NCBI GenBank assembly: GCA_000328365.1
Contig: KB308850.1
Location: forward strand, 53,369 to 117,368
Length of the DNA stretch: 64,000 nucleotides
Direction of reading: 5' to 3'
Source: Capitella teleta
Taxonomy: Eukaryota; Annelida; Polychaeta; Capitellidae
Position 1 is the stretch's first letter. The number at the start of each line of letters is the position of its first letter. The notes under the pieces were generated by a model that ran no database searches, was not told the origin of the DNA, and was given only the letters and a program-made list of their open reading frames with translations. Position numbers and translations under genes: made by a program. Positions 1 through 11,201 of the stretch are shown one piece after another.

Positions 1-1323
1 GTCAAGGGGGGGGGGGAGTGGACACAGTGTGGTCAATTCGACGCTGCGTTTGAAAACAAGTTGTTTTTGTGCGAATTATTTTCCGTTGTTTTGATGCAAA
101 TCATTTTTAGAGCGATATGGTTGGGATTTTTTAAGGACAGGCTAATAAAATCCGCCTACTGCATCCTTGCTGAGCGGGTATTACACTGCGTGTATAGTAT
201 AACACACGAGTTAATAAATAGGCGCGGGGGTCGCGTTAACTGATACGGAGTACAATGAGGGCATTCTATATTTAGTGTTATTTGTCGAATCGGTGGTTGA
301 CACGGAGGCCAATCAGCCCGCATGCTGGCCGGCCCCCTTTCCCCATTTCGGCTCCCTGGGGCTTCTTACGTGTTTTTCCCTCAGCCCTCGTCGTATCGAT
401 CTGTTGACTCTGTTCCTTGCCCTGATTCCTGGATATCTTGCGTTATCAGAGGCAGCAGCAGCGAAAGCCGACGAGGAGAAGGGGGCGGGGAAATGCTGCG
501 ATTTGTAAACTCGTGGCGCTAAATTTCCGCGAGAAAAATATGACTTAGTATTCTGCGCTCTGTACTCGTTTGTGTGGATACTTGTTTCGAAGAATACTCG
601 ACGCAGTACTTTCTCAGTACGCGCCTCTCCAGCTGCGGGTTATGCGGCTGTTGACCCCGATGACCTCAGTGGTGAACTCCTCTGACCTCATTTGCATATC
701 GCGAAAACAAGGCGAGCGCTGAGTACCAGTGGGCGCCGTCTTCGACCACTGGCCGAGGTCAGCGGTTGCGCTTTGAACTCCGAACTCGTGTTAAGAAGGT
801 GCTGGATCCTTCTGTTGTTGACTGAGTTGTATCCAGCATCTCTCTTTTTTTTTTAATGCATACGCAATTCTCTTTTAAATAATTATTCATGCTGATGACT
901 CGCTTTAATTATGGTGAAGTCTCGTTCGCGCGGGAGTTTGGCGTGATTCCGAGAACAACAAAAAGTGCGTTATGACTATCGGAAGTACTGGAATGACTGT
1001 GCAACGTACGTCGGCCCATTCGCAGTCGCTTGGAGTTTAAGGGGACTTTTGTAGGCTATTTATAGCATTCACCACCAGCATGACGAGTTTTCATTGTGCT
1101 GTTCGTATATGGCGAAGTCTTAAATCTGGCTTCAATTCTGACCAATCTCGTGACCCCGATAAGCATTCTAGTTACTCGTTTATATTTCTATGGTGATGAC
1201 AACTCTAATCCATTTCTATGCTTATCTTCCAATATCCTTGGAGTTAACTCCTGAGACAGTAGCCTGCTATAAGCCTCTGAGTGCACGAGGCGTTTGCGTG
1301 GCTAATTTTGTTGTTTTCATCAG
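1..1323 (+). other. Left-edge intron of the insulin receptor gene
   Basis: This stretch lies upstream of the first receptor exon that I can place, whose 3' splice site (cag) ends at 1323. It must be intron, because that exon begins in codon phase 1 in the middle of the Cys-rich domain. I see no L1-domain coding sequence here. A more GC-rich patch at about 290-520 has open frames but no recognisable domain. A run of G lies at 7-15. Confidence 0.5.
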
Positions 1324-1914
1324 AATGTCCTGCTTCGTGTGGTCGCCGCCCCTGCTATTCTCAGTGGACGGGACGCCAGAACGAGACACGCTGTTGCCAT
1401 GCCGAATGCATCGGAGGCTGCACTGGACCCAGTACATCACAGTGCACCGCCTGCCAACATGTCTTCTACGACGGCCAATGCCAGAGACGCTGTCCCGTGG
1501 GCACCTACGAGGTATAGCGTCCTCTTCCCCATGCCGCAGCGCCCCCTATTGTGCTCTCTCCGCAGTATCGCACGCGTCGCTGTTTGTCTGAAACCGAGTG
1601 CAAATCCCTGCACGTTGGCGACATCCGATATTTCAAAGTTCTGGACGATGGGCATTGCGTGCAGGAGTGTCCCAGTGGCTACGTTGAGGACAAAACCGAT
1701 AAGAACAAGTGTCGCAAATGCGATGGCCTCTGTCCGAAAAGTCAGTACGGTCAATGGCGGGTTTCTCTGGTTGACATGTTTTTGTTTTTTTTTTAGTTTG
1801 CAGCGGAATTTCGATTGACAGCGTGGCAGCCGCTCAATACCTCAAGGGCTGCACGGTCATTGATGGATTACTGGATATTCAGATCCGAGGAGGAAGTGAG
1901 TAGCAATCTTGTTG

Positions 1915-1945
<31 letters not shown>

Positions 1946-4900
1946 CAAGTTTAGTTTCTACCAGTACTTTGTTTGTAAAGAGTATGGAAAATTGAAAATA
2001 TACTGGGTATTTTATTGAACATTTATTATTTTATAAAATGAATTCTTGATGTTTGTTTGTTTTTTTGTTTTTTTTTTCATGTTTTTCTGTGTTGGGAATC
2101 GCTTAGCAATTATGATATCTTCTCTTTGCTTTCGGCCGCACTCTTGAGAAATAAACCAAATTCAATCCCGAATAATCCTCCCAAGCATATCTCTGCATCA
2201 TCATCACCTGCATGGCTTTTTTTATGCATCTTTGATATTAAACTCGGAACGAAAGAGATGGTTTTAATAGTTGCTCTGCCTAACATCCCAAGTTTCTATG
2301 TCGGCCATGATGGGGTTTTTCACGTTTTTTTTGGGGTTTTTTTTTTTTACGTAATTTATTTGTTTTTATATAATCTGGGTTCTTGAGTATATCGGAAGTC
2401 CGTGTGTGTACCTTTTTTTCTATGCCACGTCTTTTATCCAGCTTTTGGCAAATTTTCCTGAAATTTCTCCTCACTTTCCTCCTCAAAAATCTGTTTGAAG
2501 TTTTTTTCTCCGACTGGGCCACCCGCTCCCAGTCTTGTGTACATATGATTTTTCATTTGTTAATTTCACCCTCGACCCACCAAAAAACCCCACAAATCTG
2601 TCTAATTAAGAGCGCATTTGCGTTTCTGGTCAGTGAAGTGTTGGCAGCTTTGCGAGGAAGTCGTTTCTAAAACACTTAGGCAAATGTTACTCGTTGCAAC
2701 AGATCACATCGGCCGTGAACTTGAAGAGAATCTCGGGCAGATCGAGGAGATCACGCACCACTTGAAGATCGTGCGTTCGTATGCGCTGCTTTCTCTCCGC
2801 TTCCTCAAGAATTTACGCATCATTCACGGCCAAGCGCTGGCCAACAAAAGGTGAGTCCCTGGGAGAGGTCAGGGGTCATCGATCTGAATCGCGTCGGCTG
2901 TTTGCTCATCGCTGCTGCTTAGTTTTGCTCGCTAGTTTTGATCGCATGCTGCATGTGGCTCTTGGTCTCCGTCTTATGTCACGGTAAGGTTAATTTATTC
3001 ACGGTAGGGTTAATTTATTCACCCTGACTCTCGACTGCTGTTAATATGGAAGGTGAGTGTGACGTAGATCTGTCGCATGAGAGACGCCTCTTGAACAAAC
3101 GCTTCTGCCGCCTCTTCTCCTCCTCCTAACTTCTCCAATTTCCTTCTCCTTACTAATCACCTTATTTCTCTTCTTCTGTCAGTGTCGTGTAATGTGCGTC
3201 TTGTCTGGTTGTCTCGGGGCAATACAGGGAATCGGTGCCTTTTTTTTTTCCCCTTTTTTTTTCCCCCTTTTTTTTGTTTCAGAGTTTTTTTTTTTTTTTT
3301 TTTTTTTTCATAATTTTTACACCCGACCCAAACTTAACCAATCTTGAAACTAGGTCATGTGGGCCGTGAACTGGAGATGAATCTGGGTCAGGTCGAGGAG
3401 ATAACGGAGTACCTCCTGATAAAAAGGACGGCTGACCTGACCTCACTCTCGTTCCTACGCAATCTGCGGTTGATTGGAGGGAAGGACTTGTACAACGACA
3501 GGTAGGGCGAGTGATGAGGACCCTCCTGGAGAGGGGGGCGGGCAGGTCTCCATGTAATCAACGCTCTTCAAATTGCTCTGTTATGAATGTCATGAAATGT
3601 ATACTACATTATTATAGCCCAGCTTATTAGCTGTAATTAAAAAAAATATAAAAAAGTAATATTATGCTTTTATTGTATCTCCTTCCTTAGGATATAGATG
3701 ATTATTTATTTGTTTTATTATTATTTATGCATTTATTTATTCTCCCCTGAGTGTTTCCTTTAGAAGTTCATGGCATTCGACAAATTGAAAATCACAGCAA
3801 ATTTAGTCTAAAAGTTCTGTATTATTTAATCAAGAAGCGTGGAGACCTGTCTTATATTCACTCAATATTCCTAAAAATAAATATGAAATCAATAACAGAC
3901 AATTAACTCTCTTTATTTTTTTTTTACCGAATTAGTAGCTCTGTTTAAAAAAAAAAAAAAATTATTGTATACATAATAACGCTTCCAATGAACGCTTCCA
4001 ATGAACTTTCTCGTCTTCTGCATGCATTCATCATTAGTGCCGCTTTACTTGTGCTTTTGGTTAAATTTGCTTAACACAAACAGCTGATGCCATTATGATC
4101 CGAGAATTTTTTTTTTTTTTCAATATCTGATCCAAAGATTCAATTTCCCTTAATTTTTAGAATTTTTTTCTGATATATTTTGCTTTGACTTTTTTTTTTC
4201 TTTTTTTTTTTTTTTTTGTAGATACGCGATGGTCGTGTTTGACAATCAGAACCTACAGGATATTTGGGATTTCCAAACGCACCCGAATCTAACCATCGCC
4301 AAAGGTCACCTGTTCTTCCATTACAACCGCAAACTGTGCTACAACAAAATAGAGGAACTGGTGGAGCACGTCGGCAATGGGTCCATTCCGGACGAGAAGG
4401 ACATCGCCAGGGACACCAACGGCGATCAGATCACGTGCGAGACGATGTCCATCCGCGTGGAGATTGCAAGGACAACGTCCACGTTTGCCGTCCTCAGCTG
4501 GACCAACTTCCGTACGGCCGACAGCCGTGAGATCCTCAGCTGGGTGATCAACTACCGCGAAGTGTACGCTCTTTGTGTTTTGTCGTGTTTTTCTGTTTTT
4601 AATCCTTTCGTTTGTGTTCCTTTCTTTTTTTTTCCCCCACAGGAAAGAGGAAAACGCCACGATATTCGGCGCAAGAGACGCGTGTGGAAACGATGAGTAC
4701 GTATGACATAATAGCCTTGTTCATTTCATGTTGCTGCTTCAATCAGGTGGCAGACCTCCGACGTGCGACCTGACAACGATCTGCATGCGGAGTCCATCGC
4801 CAGCTTCATCCACAACCTGAAGCCGTTCACCAAGTACGCACTCTACGTGCAAACCTACACCATTGCCACGGCCAGCAGAGGCGCACTCAGCAAGATCATC

Positions 4901-7900
4901 TACTTCACCACTGACCCTGAGGTGCCGACGCCCCCGCGAGAGGTCAAGGTCATTGTGTCGGACAAGAACGAGCTGACAGTGAACTGGAAGGCACCCAGCA
5001 GCCCCAACGGAAACGTCACTCACTACTATGTCTACTGGCAGCCCCTGGCGCTGAAGGCCGAGGTCTTCGACCGCAGGGACTACTGCGTGGACAGTGAGTG
5101 ACCCTTGACCTGCCCTGACCCCACTCATTGACCTAATTATCCCACAGAGCTGCAGTTGTTTGGCAGGCAGCGTGATTGGGAGAAACAGGAAGACGAGACG
5201 GAAGAGAAGAAAGCCAACGTCTCGCAACCGGTCGACGGCCAGTGTTGCGCCTGCCCCAAGTCCCAGGACGACCTCCGCCTTGAGGAAGAGGGAAGGGCTT
5301 TCCAGATTGAGTTTGAGAACTTTCTACACGACTCAGTCTACATCAAAAGGTAGCTACGTTCGCTTCTGCTTCTGATTCAGTTAATCAGGTTTTCTTAGAA
5401 TTCTAATTCTGATCGCGTAGGAATTTAATCAGCAGTTTTGATTAGGTATTTTTTATTACTTGGTTATTTTTTTTAATGACTGATATTTCTGGTGAAACTG
5501 ATGTTGGTTTTTTTCAAGTGTATCGATTTCCTTGTCTGTTTACGCCGCCTTTGGTAGATCACAATAGGATGAAAGTCTTCCCGTGTCTAAACGGCATGTG
5601 TGTCTCATTAGTCACACAATTTGTGCAAATTTCAACTTTTTTCTTTCAATTCTCACGCAGCTAGATGCATTTATTATTATTCTATCCGCAGGCTTCATTT
5701 AAAATGAACTCTATACTTTAATTGTAGAACTTTTTGTGTGTGTGGTCCTTTTTGAAGGTAGTATCATTGCACTCTCCATCTCCCCAGATCTGAGCACTTG
5801 ACATTCAGTGATCAATCCAGCCAGTTATCCATTATGCAACAGAATAATACTTCAGTATTGGAATGTGATGGTGCAGTGATATGCGTGAACTGATAAGCGT
5901 ATGATAAGCATCGATCACACGATCAAAAGAGACCCTCGCGTCATAAATCACAAAAATAGAATCAAGTGACTTCCGTTTACATCAATCGGTTTGCAGTGTA
6001 ATTATTATAAATTTCTGACACGGCACAACGCAATAATGATCCAAGTCTAGACATACACACTCACTCACACACCCAGAGAGCTTCTCTTGTGGTCCTCTCG
6101 CGTAGTTACTTCCAAGATTAATTTGAGGTGATTATTGTTTATCAACAGTTATGCTGATTCTGAAGAGAAGCAGCCCTGGGAGAACCTTGGTTCGGAGGAA
6201 CAGATTCCCGAAGGGTAACAACACCTCCCTCTCCTCCCTCTGCCTCCACTTGCTTTCCATCTTTCATATTTTTTTGCTGCGCTATATTTCCCTCCCTTTT
6301 TTTTTTCACAATCTGCATGTTGTAATAACTGGATTCTTATGAGGAATTTATTAATGAATTTTTATTAATTTGTTTTGTACTTGTTTTAAATTTTTATATA
6401 GGTTTTCTGCCTTTTTCCTCCTCACGTGTGCTGATATAGATTTTTTTTTTTATAGATTTCCCATGTTTTTATTTCTTTTAGCTGTGTGCTCTTTCAATGT
6501 ATATTCCATTTTGTCTCCTTTCCTTCTTCATTTAAATCTTTTAAAAAGAAATGAGGTTTGTTTTTTATAAGTGCTTGAGTTCTTTTAAAATTATCGTGGG
6601 TTTTTTTTTTTTGTGTGATGATTGTGTTTATTCTCGTAGGGGGGTAATCTGTTTGACAGGTAATTTATTTGTGTTTAATTAATCATGTTAATTAGTACTA
6701 ACCGTTTTTGTTTTTAATTAACCCCACACTCTTGTTAATTTCACTCTCGTTTTGAGACCTTTCTGATTCCGACGCTCGTGTTTTTGGGCTGATATTTATT
6801 GCGTTATTTTCCCGTCAACAGACTCGCGGGTAAATTCTCACCCGCTACAACGTCCCCCACAAACCGGAGCAAACGCAAAGCCAGACACAGACGCTCCAAC
6901 GTGTTGCCAAAAGACTTTGTGAACCAGTTGAATGAGACGTACCGCCAGAGCTTTCTGAAGCTCAACCTCACGAGGTACGATGAAGATGAGGAGCAGGAGG
7001 AGCGCCAGGTGCTGCCCTACGAGGCGGCCGTCGTCTACAACGACCTCCAGCTGACCCTCACCAACCTGCAGCACTTCCAGGAATACAGCATTGAGGTACT
7101 CATAAACGCACGCCCTCAATTGTATATCTCTCTCTCTTTTTTTTCAGGTGATCGCTTGTCACGATTTTGCTGAAGACAGCGCCGGCAAGCGTTGCAGCAA
7201 TCGTGCCATCGCGGTGGCACGCACGCTGCCGTCTGTCACTGCTGACACCATGGACGCCAGCAACATCACTGTCACGAACCACACGCAGGAACAGAGAGCT
7301 CTCATCAAGTGGTACGACCCTCCCCAGCCCAACGGCATCGTTCTCACGTACGAACTGGAGCTGCGCCTTGTGGACGTCCCTGATGTGAGTCCTCCTCCTC
7401 TTCCCCCTCCTCCCATTGCCTCCTCCCTTCTTCCAGCATCGCCCTATGTCCCTGTGCATCCCGCACAAGAAGTTTCGCCTGCAGCAGGGCTACCTCACGG
7501 ACCACCTGGAGCCGGGCAACTGGACATATCGCTTGCGAGCGATGTCCCTGGCAGGCAACGGATCGTACACCCCAGCGCTGTACTTCTACATTCCCCATCT
7601 GGGTACGTTCCGTGGCTTCTTCTTCTTCACTTCTTATTCACTGGTTTCTTCATCAGCCGCTGGAGCTTCTACCAACACAGGACTCATCGCCGGCATCTGC
7701 ACATTTGCAGCTCTGCTTCTCCTTATCTTCGTCGCGTGTTCCGCTTATTTCGTTGCTAAGAAACGGTGGGTAGTGAAGCGCGTCTGGTGCTCTTCAAGTG
7801 AGTTGTGCTTTCAGCATGGATCCTCATGTTCCGGCTGGTGAATTCATGGCATCTGTAAACCCAGAGTATTGGAGCCCTAGCAACGGTAGCTTCTGAGCGT

Positions 7901-9522
7901 GCGTGTGACGTTTTTGGGAGGTTTTATTTCTTCCATTTCAGTGTACGTTCAGGATGAGTGGGAGGTTCCGAGGGATAAAATCCAGCTGATTCGGGAGCTG
8001 GGCAAGGGTTCGTTCGGCATGGTCTACGAGGGCATCGCTCAGGACATCGTGGAGGGCATCGCAGAGGTGAAGGTTGCCGTCAAGACCGTCAACGGCAACG
8101 ACTCGATCCACGATCGCATTGAGTTCTTGAACGAGGCGTCAGTTATGAAGTGAGTGCTTCGGTGATGACGATGGCTGTGATTGTTGTTTCTCTTTCGTGC
8201 AGAGCGTTCAAATGTCATCACGTTGTACGGCTGTTGGGCGTAGTGTCTCAGGGGCAACCTACGCTGGTCATCATGGAGCTGATGGCCGAGGGTGACCTCA
8301 AGTCCTACCTCCGATCCCATCGACCGGACAATGAGGTCAGTACCCTCTGCTGCTCTCCTCCTCCTCCGACTGACCTCTTCTCTCTTCAGGATAACCCCGG
8401 TCGCAAGCCACCCTGCTTGAAGCAGATCCTGCAAATGGCGGCTGAGATCGCAGACGGAATGTCATATTTAGCCGCTAAGAAGTTTGTGCATCGCGATTTA
8501 GCCGCACGCAACTGCATGGTTTCTGAGGAGTTGGTCTGCAAGATTGGCGGTGGGTTGTTGTAGCGCTTTCTGGGATGTTTACTAAGTGAGTTTTGGTTTC
8601 AGATTTCGGAATGACGCGAGATATCTATGAGACGGACTACTACCGCAAGGGAGGCAAAGGTCTGCTTCCTGTGCGCTGGATGGCGCCAGAGTCCCTGAAG
8701 GACGGGACGTTCACCAGCAAATCTGACGTCTGGTCCTACGGAGTGGTCATGTGGGAAATGGCAACCCTGGCCGCTCAGCCATACCCGGGTTTCTCCAATG
8801 AGGAAGTCCTGCACTACGTCACCGATGGAGGCATCCTGGACAAACCCGAGGGCTGTCCAAAGAAACTGTAGATATGACGGCCGGTTTGCTTGATGTTGCA
8901 TTGAGTTTGTGCTGTTTTTTTTTTCAGGTATGACCTCATGCTGCAGTGCTGGAGAAGCAGCCTGAAGCAGCGGCCAGGATTCGACCAGATCATCGAGATG
9001 CTCGCGGATGACCTGAACGAGAGGTTCCGCGAGGAATCTTATCACTACTCGGCTGAGCACCACGAAGACTTGCACCCCACGACCCCTGAGGTCACCGAGA
9101 TGGCTGACGAGGCTGTTGAGATGTGCACGCCCCTCGCCAGGGGAGTGGGGCCCAGGGAGGGTGGAGGGGACCCTGTGGAAATGCAGCCGCTGAGAGGGAG
9201 CGATGACGATGAGGAGGTGAGCTCTTCCTCGTCCTCAGTCTGTTCCAGTTACCAGTCGCAACCTTCCTCCAACTGTTCGCGCCACGAGTCACCTGGATGC
9301 CACTGTGTGGACATCGCTAAGGACAATGCAGACAAATCGCGCCTGAGCCCCATGTTGAAGGGGGGCAGGAACGGCATCAGGGACGATTGGCGGGGCTGGC
9401 CGCAGAGTGGGCCGTCTCCCACGTCAACTCCCCAGGCCCCGGGGCCCAAGCCGGCAGCAGCAAGTGAAGCTCCGTTGTTAAACGGGCACATCCCGCATCA
9501 CGCAGCCACAGCCCAGTGCTGA
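1324..9522 (+). CDS. InR: Insulin/IGF-type receptor tyrosine kinase, 5' partial, 18 exon positions
   Basis: Receptor tyrosine kinase for insulin-like peptides at the plasma membrane. Exons: 1324-1511, 1566-1740, 1797-1895, one of 2703-2850 or 3354-3501, 4222-4563, 4643-4696, 4747-5093, 5148-5349, 6822-7095, 7148-7384, 7437-7602, 7657-7765, 7815-7885, 7942-8149, 8203-8335, 8390-8549, 8603-8867, 8928-9522. All are bounded by AG/GT with matching phases. The joined frame is 1257 residues, numbered here from the window edge. Domains in order: Cys-rich; L2; fibronectin type III; insert domain with the CCAC cysteines (484-487) and the alpha-CT helix [13 protein letters not shown] (about 507-519); furin site RHRR (to 543); further FnIII; one TM helix (about 752-777); juxtamembrane NPEY (796-799); kinase with GKGSFG loop, Lys852, HRDLAARN (Asp954), DFG (972) and activation loop YETDYY (980-985). 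All key catalytic residues are present. The tail after the kinase is Ser/Pro-rich and lacks a YxxM motif. The family match is certain; the INSR versus IGF1R split does not apply to an invertebrate co-orthologue. The signal peptide and L1 exons lie off the left edge. Confidence 0.97.
2703..2850 (+). other. InR: Mutually exclusive receptor exon, copy A (start of L2 domain)
   Basis: This 148-nt exon starts in phase 1 after an acceptor ending cag at 2702 and ends in phase 2 at a strong donor (AAAAG|gtgagt). With one base from the exon at 1797-1895 and one from 4222, it codes for 50 residues beginning [12 protein letters not shown] and ending LANKR. It aligns with the first L2 strands of human IGF1R (ASELENFMG...SFLKNLRLI). 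It is about 60% identical (30/50) to the exon at 3354-3501, with no length difference. Because 148 is not a multiple of 3, using both copies or neither shifts the frame of everything downstream. Confidence 0.88.
2981..3020 (+). repeat. 20-bp tandem duplication between the two alternative exons
   Basis: Two adjacent copies of acggtaaggttaatttattc (2981-3000 and 3001-3020) differ at a single base. Each begins with a sequence resembling a 5' splice site (ACG|gtaagg and ACG|gtaggg). They lie in the 503-nt intron that separates the alternative exons. Confidence 0.85.
3239..3309 (+). promoter_or_regulatory. Long pyrimidine tract upstream of exon copy B
   Basis: About 70 nt of nearly uninterrupted T and C runs end roughly 45 nt before the acceptor of exon copy B. 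Polypyrimidine-tract-binding proteins commonly repress exons behind such tracts, so a role in choosing between copies A and B is plausible but inferred. Other introns of this gene also carry T runs (1915-1943, 4191-4217), so it may be only composition. Confidence 0.35.
3354..3501 (+). other. InR: Mutually exclusive receptor exon, copy B (start of L2 domain)
   Basis: Second version of the same exon: 148 nt, acceptor ending tag at 3353, donor ACAG|gtaggg, and the same phases (1 in, 2 out) as copy A. It encodes [13 protein letters not shown]...[10 protein letters not shown]...YNDR. The structural core (GRELE, NLGQ, EEIT, SL-FL-NLR) is kept. Differences cluster at residues 19-30 and 42-49, which in known L domains would include surface positions between strands (inference). 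The frame is fully open, and the changes are mostly conservative at core positions, so this is not a decayed copy. Confidence 0.88.
6149..6214 (+). other. InR: Candidate 66-nt cassette exon at the INSR exon-11 position
   Basis: An open 66-nt segment is bounded by an acceptor (tttatcaacag) and a donor (GAAGG|gtaaca). It begins and ends in phase 2, exactly the phase of the flanking exons 5148-5349 and 6822-7095. It can therefore be included or skipped without shifting the frame. It would insert [15 protein letters not shown]... (22 residues, acidic) between the alpha-CT helix (ending YIKR) and the furin site. In vertebrates the 36-nt exon 11 of INSR occupies this same place and phase. The call rests on splice sites, phase, length and position only; I have no homologous peptide to compare. 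Confidence 0.5.
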
Positions 9523-10290
9523 GGGCGACTGCAGCATCCCGTGTGCTAGTCAGCTGTGTTGTTGTGCCTCCTCCACCTCCACCTCCTCCTCCACCTCCTC
9601 CTCTTACGAAGTTCCGGTGATGCGCGAAGACAGTGTGTGCTCCTGGCTTTGAGTGGCTCATCTCGTTATGTTTTGCTATCACTGTAATTATTTCTTTCTT
9701 TCTTGTCTTCTTCTTTATAGAAAATGTGTACATAAATACATAAACATTTTTTTTTATTATTATTATTATGTTTGTGGCAAAAAAATATTGTAGATTAATT
9801 TTTATTTTTTTTTTGGTAAAACTATTTCTATATTAAAAAAGAATACCCAAAACATCTAATTTTTAATTATTATTTTATTCCTTGCTGTCATTTAAGGAAA
9901 ATACAATATTCCGGTGATTTTTTTTTTTTTTTTTTTTTTTTATATGCCCCTAACTACTGGTCCAAACATAGTGTTATTTTCAACAACAAAAATGTCCGCT
10001 ACAAGGAATTCTGCTCGGAAATCAATAATCGTTGATCATCTTGTCTCCTCATCTTCTTCTGGACCGGTGGTTGGTCACAAGTGCTCATGGTCACAGGACA
10101 TCCCACTACAGTACCTTTGTCTTCTGATCTTAATGTATCCAATGTTTCATTTTTGAAGAAGAAATTTCTGGCGTTTTCCTCGCTTTCATAATTTTTTCTT
10201 CTGTGTGTGTGCATGGGTGTGCATGTGTGTGCATGCGTGTGTAAATAATGTGCACAGAAATCTCATGAAATAAAATATTACTACATGTAT
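9523..10290 (+). other. InR: Probable 3' UTR of the insulin receptor gene
   Basis: This is AT-rich non-coding sequence after the stop codon. A canonical AATAAA lies at 10269-10274, followed by a T/G-rich stretch, which makes it the best poly(A) site candidate. Earlier weak signals (ATTAAA near 9833) could give shorter ends. It contains CCT/CAC-rich simple sequence at 9565-9605, a T run at 9919-9941 and a GTGTGCAT-rich patch at 10202-10245. Confidence 0.5.
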
Positions 10291-11200
10291 ATGAATGTGA
10301 TCAAAGTTATTTGTGTTGATTCAATTCTGTTCCGTAAATTCAGTCACTTTTCTGGTCTTGTATATATATAATTATTCTGGTAATTTTATTTCTGGTTCTT
10401 GGAAGTTTCGTTTTGATGTTGAAAATGGTTTAATTACTGAGTGACAGAAAATTGCATTAAGTGATTCTGGTATTGCAAGCCATTGAGATTCAATTATAAA
10501 AACATTCGAAGTCATTATTAGGTTTTAGTGCTCGGTAGTCTTGATTGAGGCAAGTGGTAATGTTTAAATTTCCGAGGGCTCAAAATAGCTGGTCTGCGCT
10601 GAGGGTAGATATCATGTAATAATATGATTTACAAACCAGTTTAGAATTGCTTCAAAGTTGAAAACCAAAATAAAAAAATGAATGGAAAACTGCCATTCTG
10701 TTAGTTCTCGAAATGCCAGTGAAATTTACGTCAGCCAGATAATCAGTGAGCGGACTGCGTTGGAACGTACAATGTTCTTGCATTTACTAGCATCCAAAAC
10801 AAAAGTACAGAATTGGGTCAATTGAACAAAATGGACTGAAGTTCTCAGTGGTCAATAAAGCAGGGTAAACCACAAATTAAGAAGGTTATCTCTGCATGGT
10901 TAAAAAAAAAGTAATCATTTCACAGCTGAACTCAATCAACCAAACAACATGTTTATGCAGGAAGACTGACGATTCCTAAAACTCGGAATTTCTTGAAGAA
11001 AAATAATGAAAAAGCAAATGAAAAAGTAATTTGAATTTGAATTATATGTGATGCCACACGCCAAAGTCAGGCGGCTGTCGGCGATTTTAGATATTGACGT
11101 CATTGCATGTCTCGATAGAGCAGCAGGAGACTCTCGCAATTCTAAATAACTTGAATCCATCAGAATCGGACGATACAACTAAAGTTGTGATTATTTGAAG
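10291..11200. other. Intergenic sequence, nothing recognised
   Basis: AT-rich sequence with no open frame of note, no RNA gene and no repeat that recurs elsewhere in the window. Confidence 0.5.
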
Positions 11201-11201
11201 G

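Noticed and set aside
275-522. Two overlapping open frames in a GC-richer patch, possible L1-domain exon of the receptor
   Set aside because: Neither frame matches the L1 domain or any exon in the right phase, and no good donor follows.
2851-2990. Extension of exon copy A to the strong donor-like site at 2984
   Set aside because: The copy A frame meets a stop codon directly after 2850, so an extended exon would not code.
3502-4221. Search for a third version of the L2 exon
   Set aside because: The interval is AT-rich and contains no segment resembling GRELE or FLKNLR in any frame. The same is true of 1896-2702.
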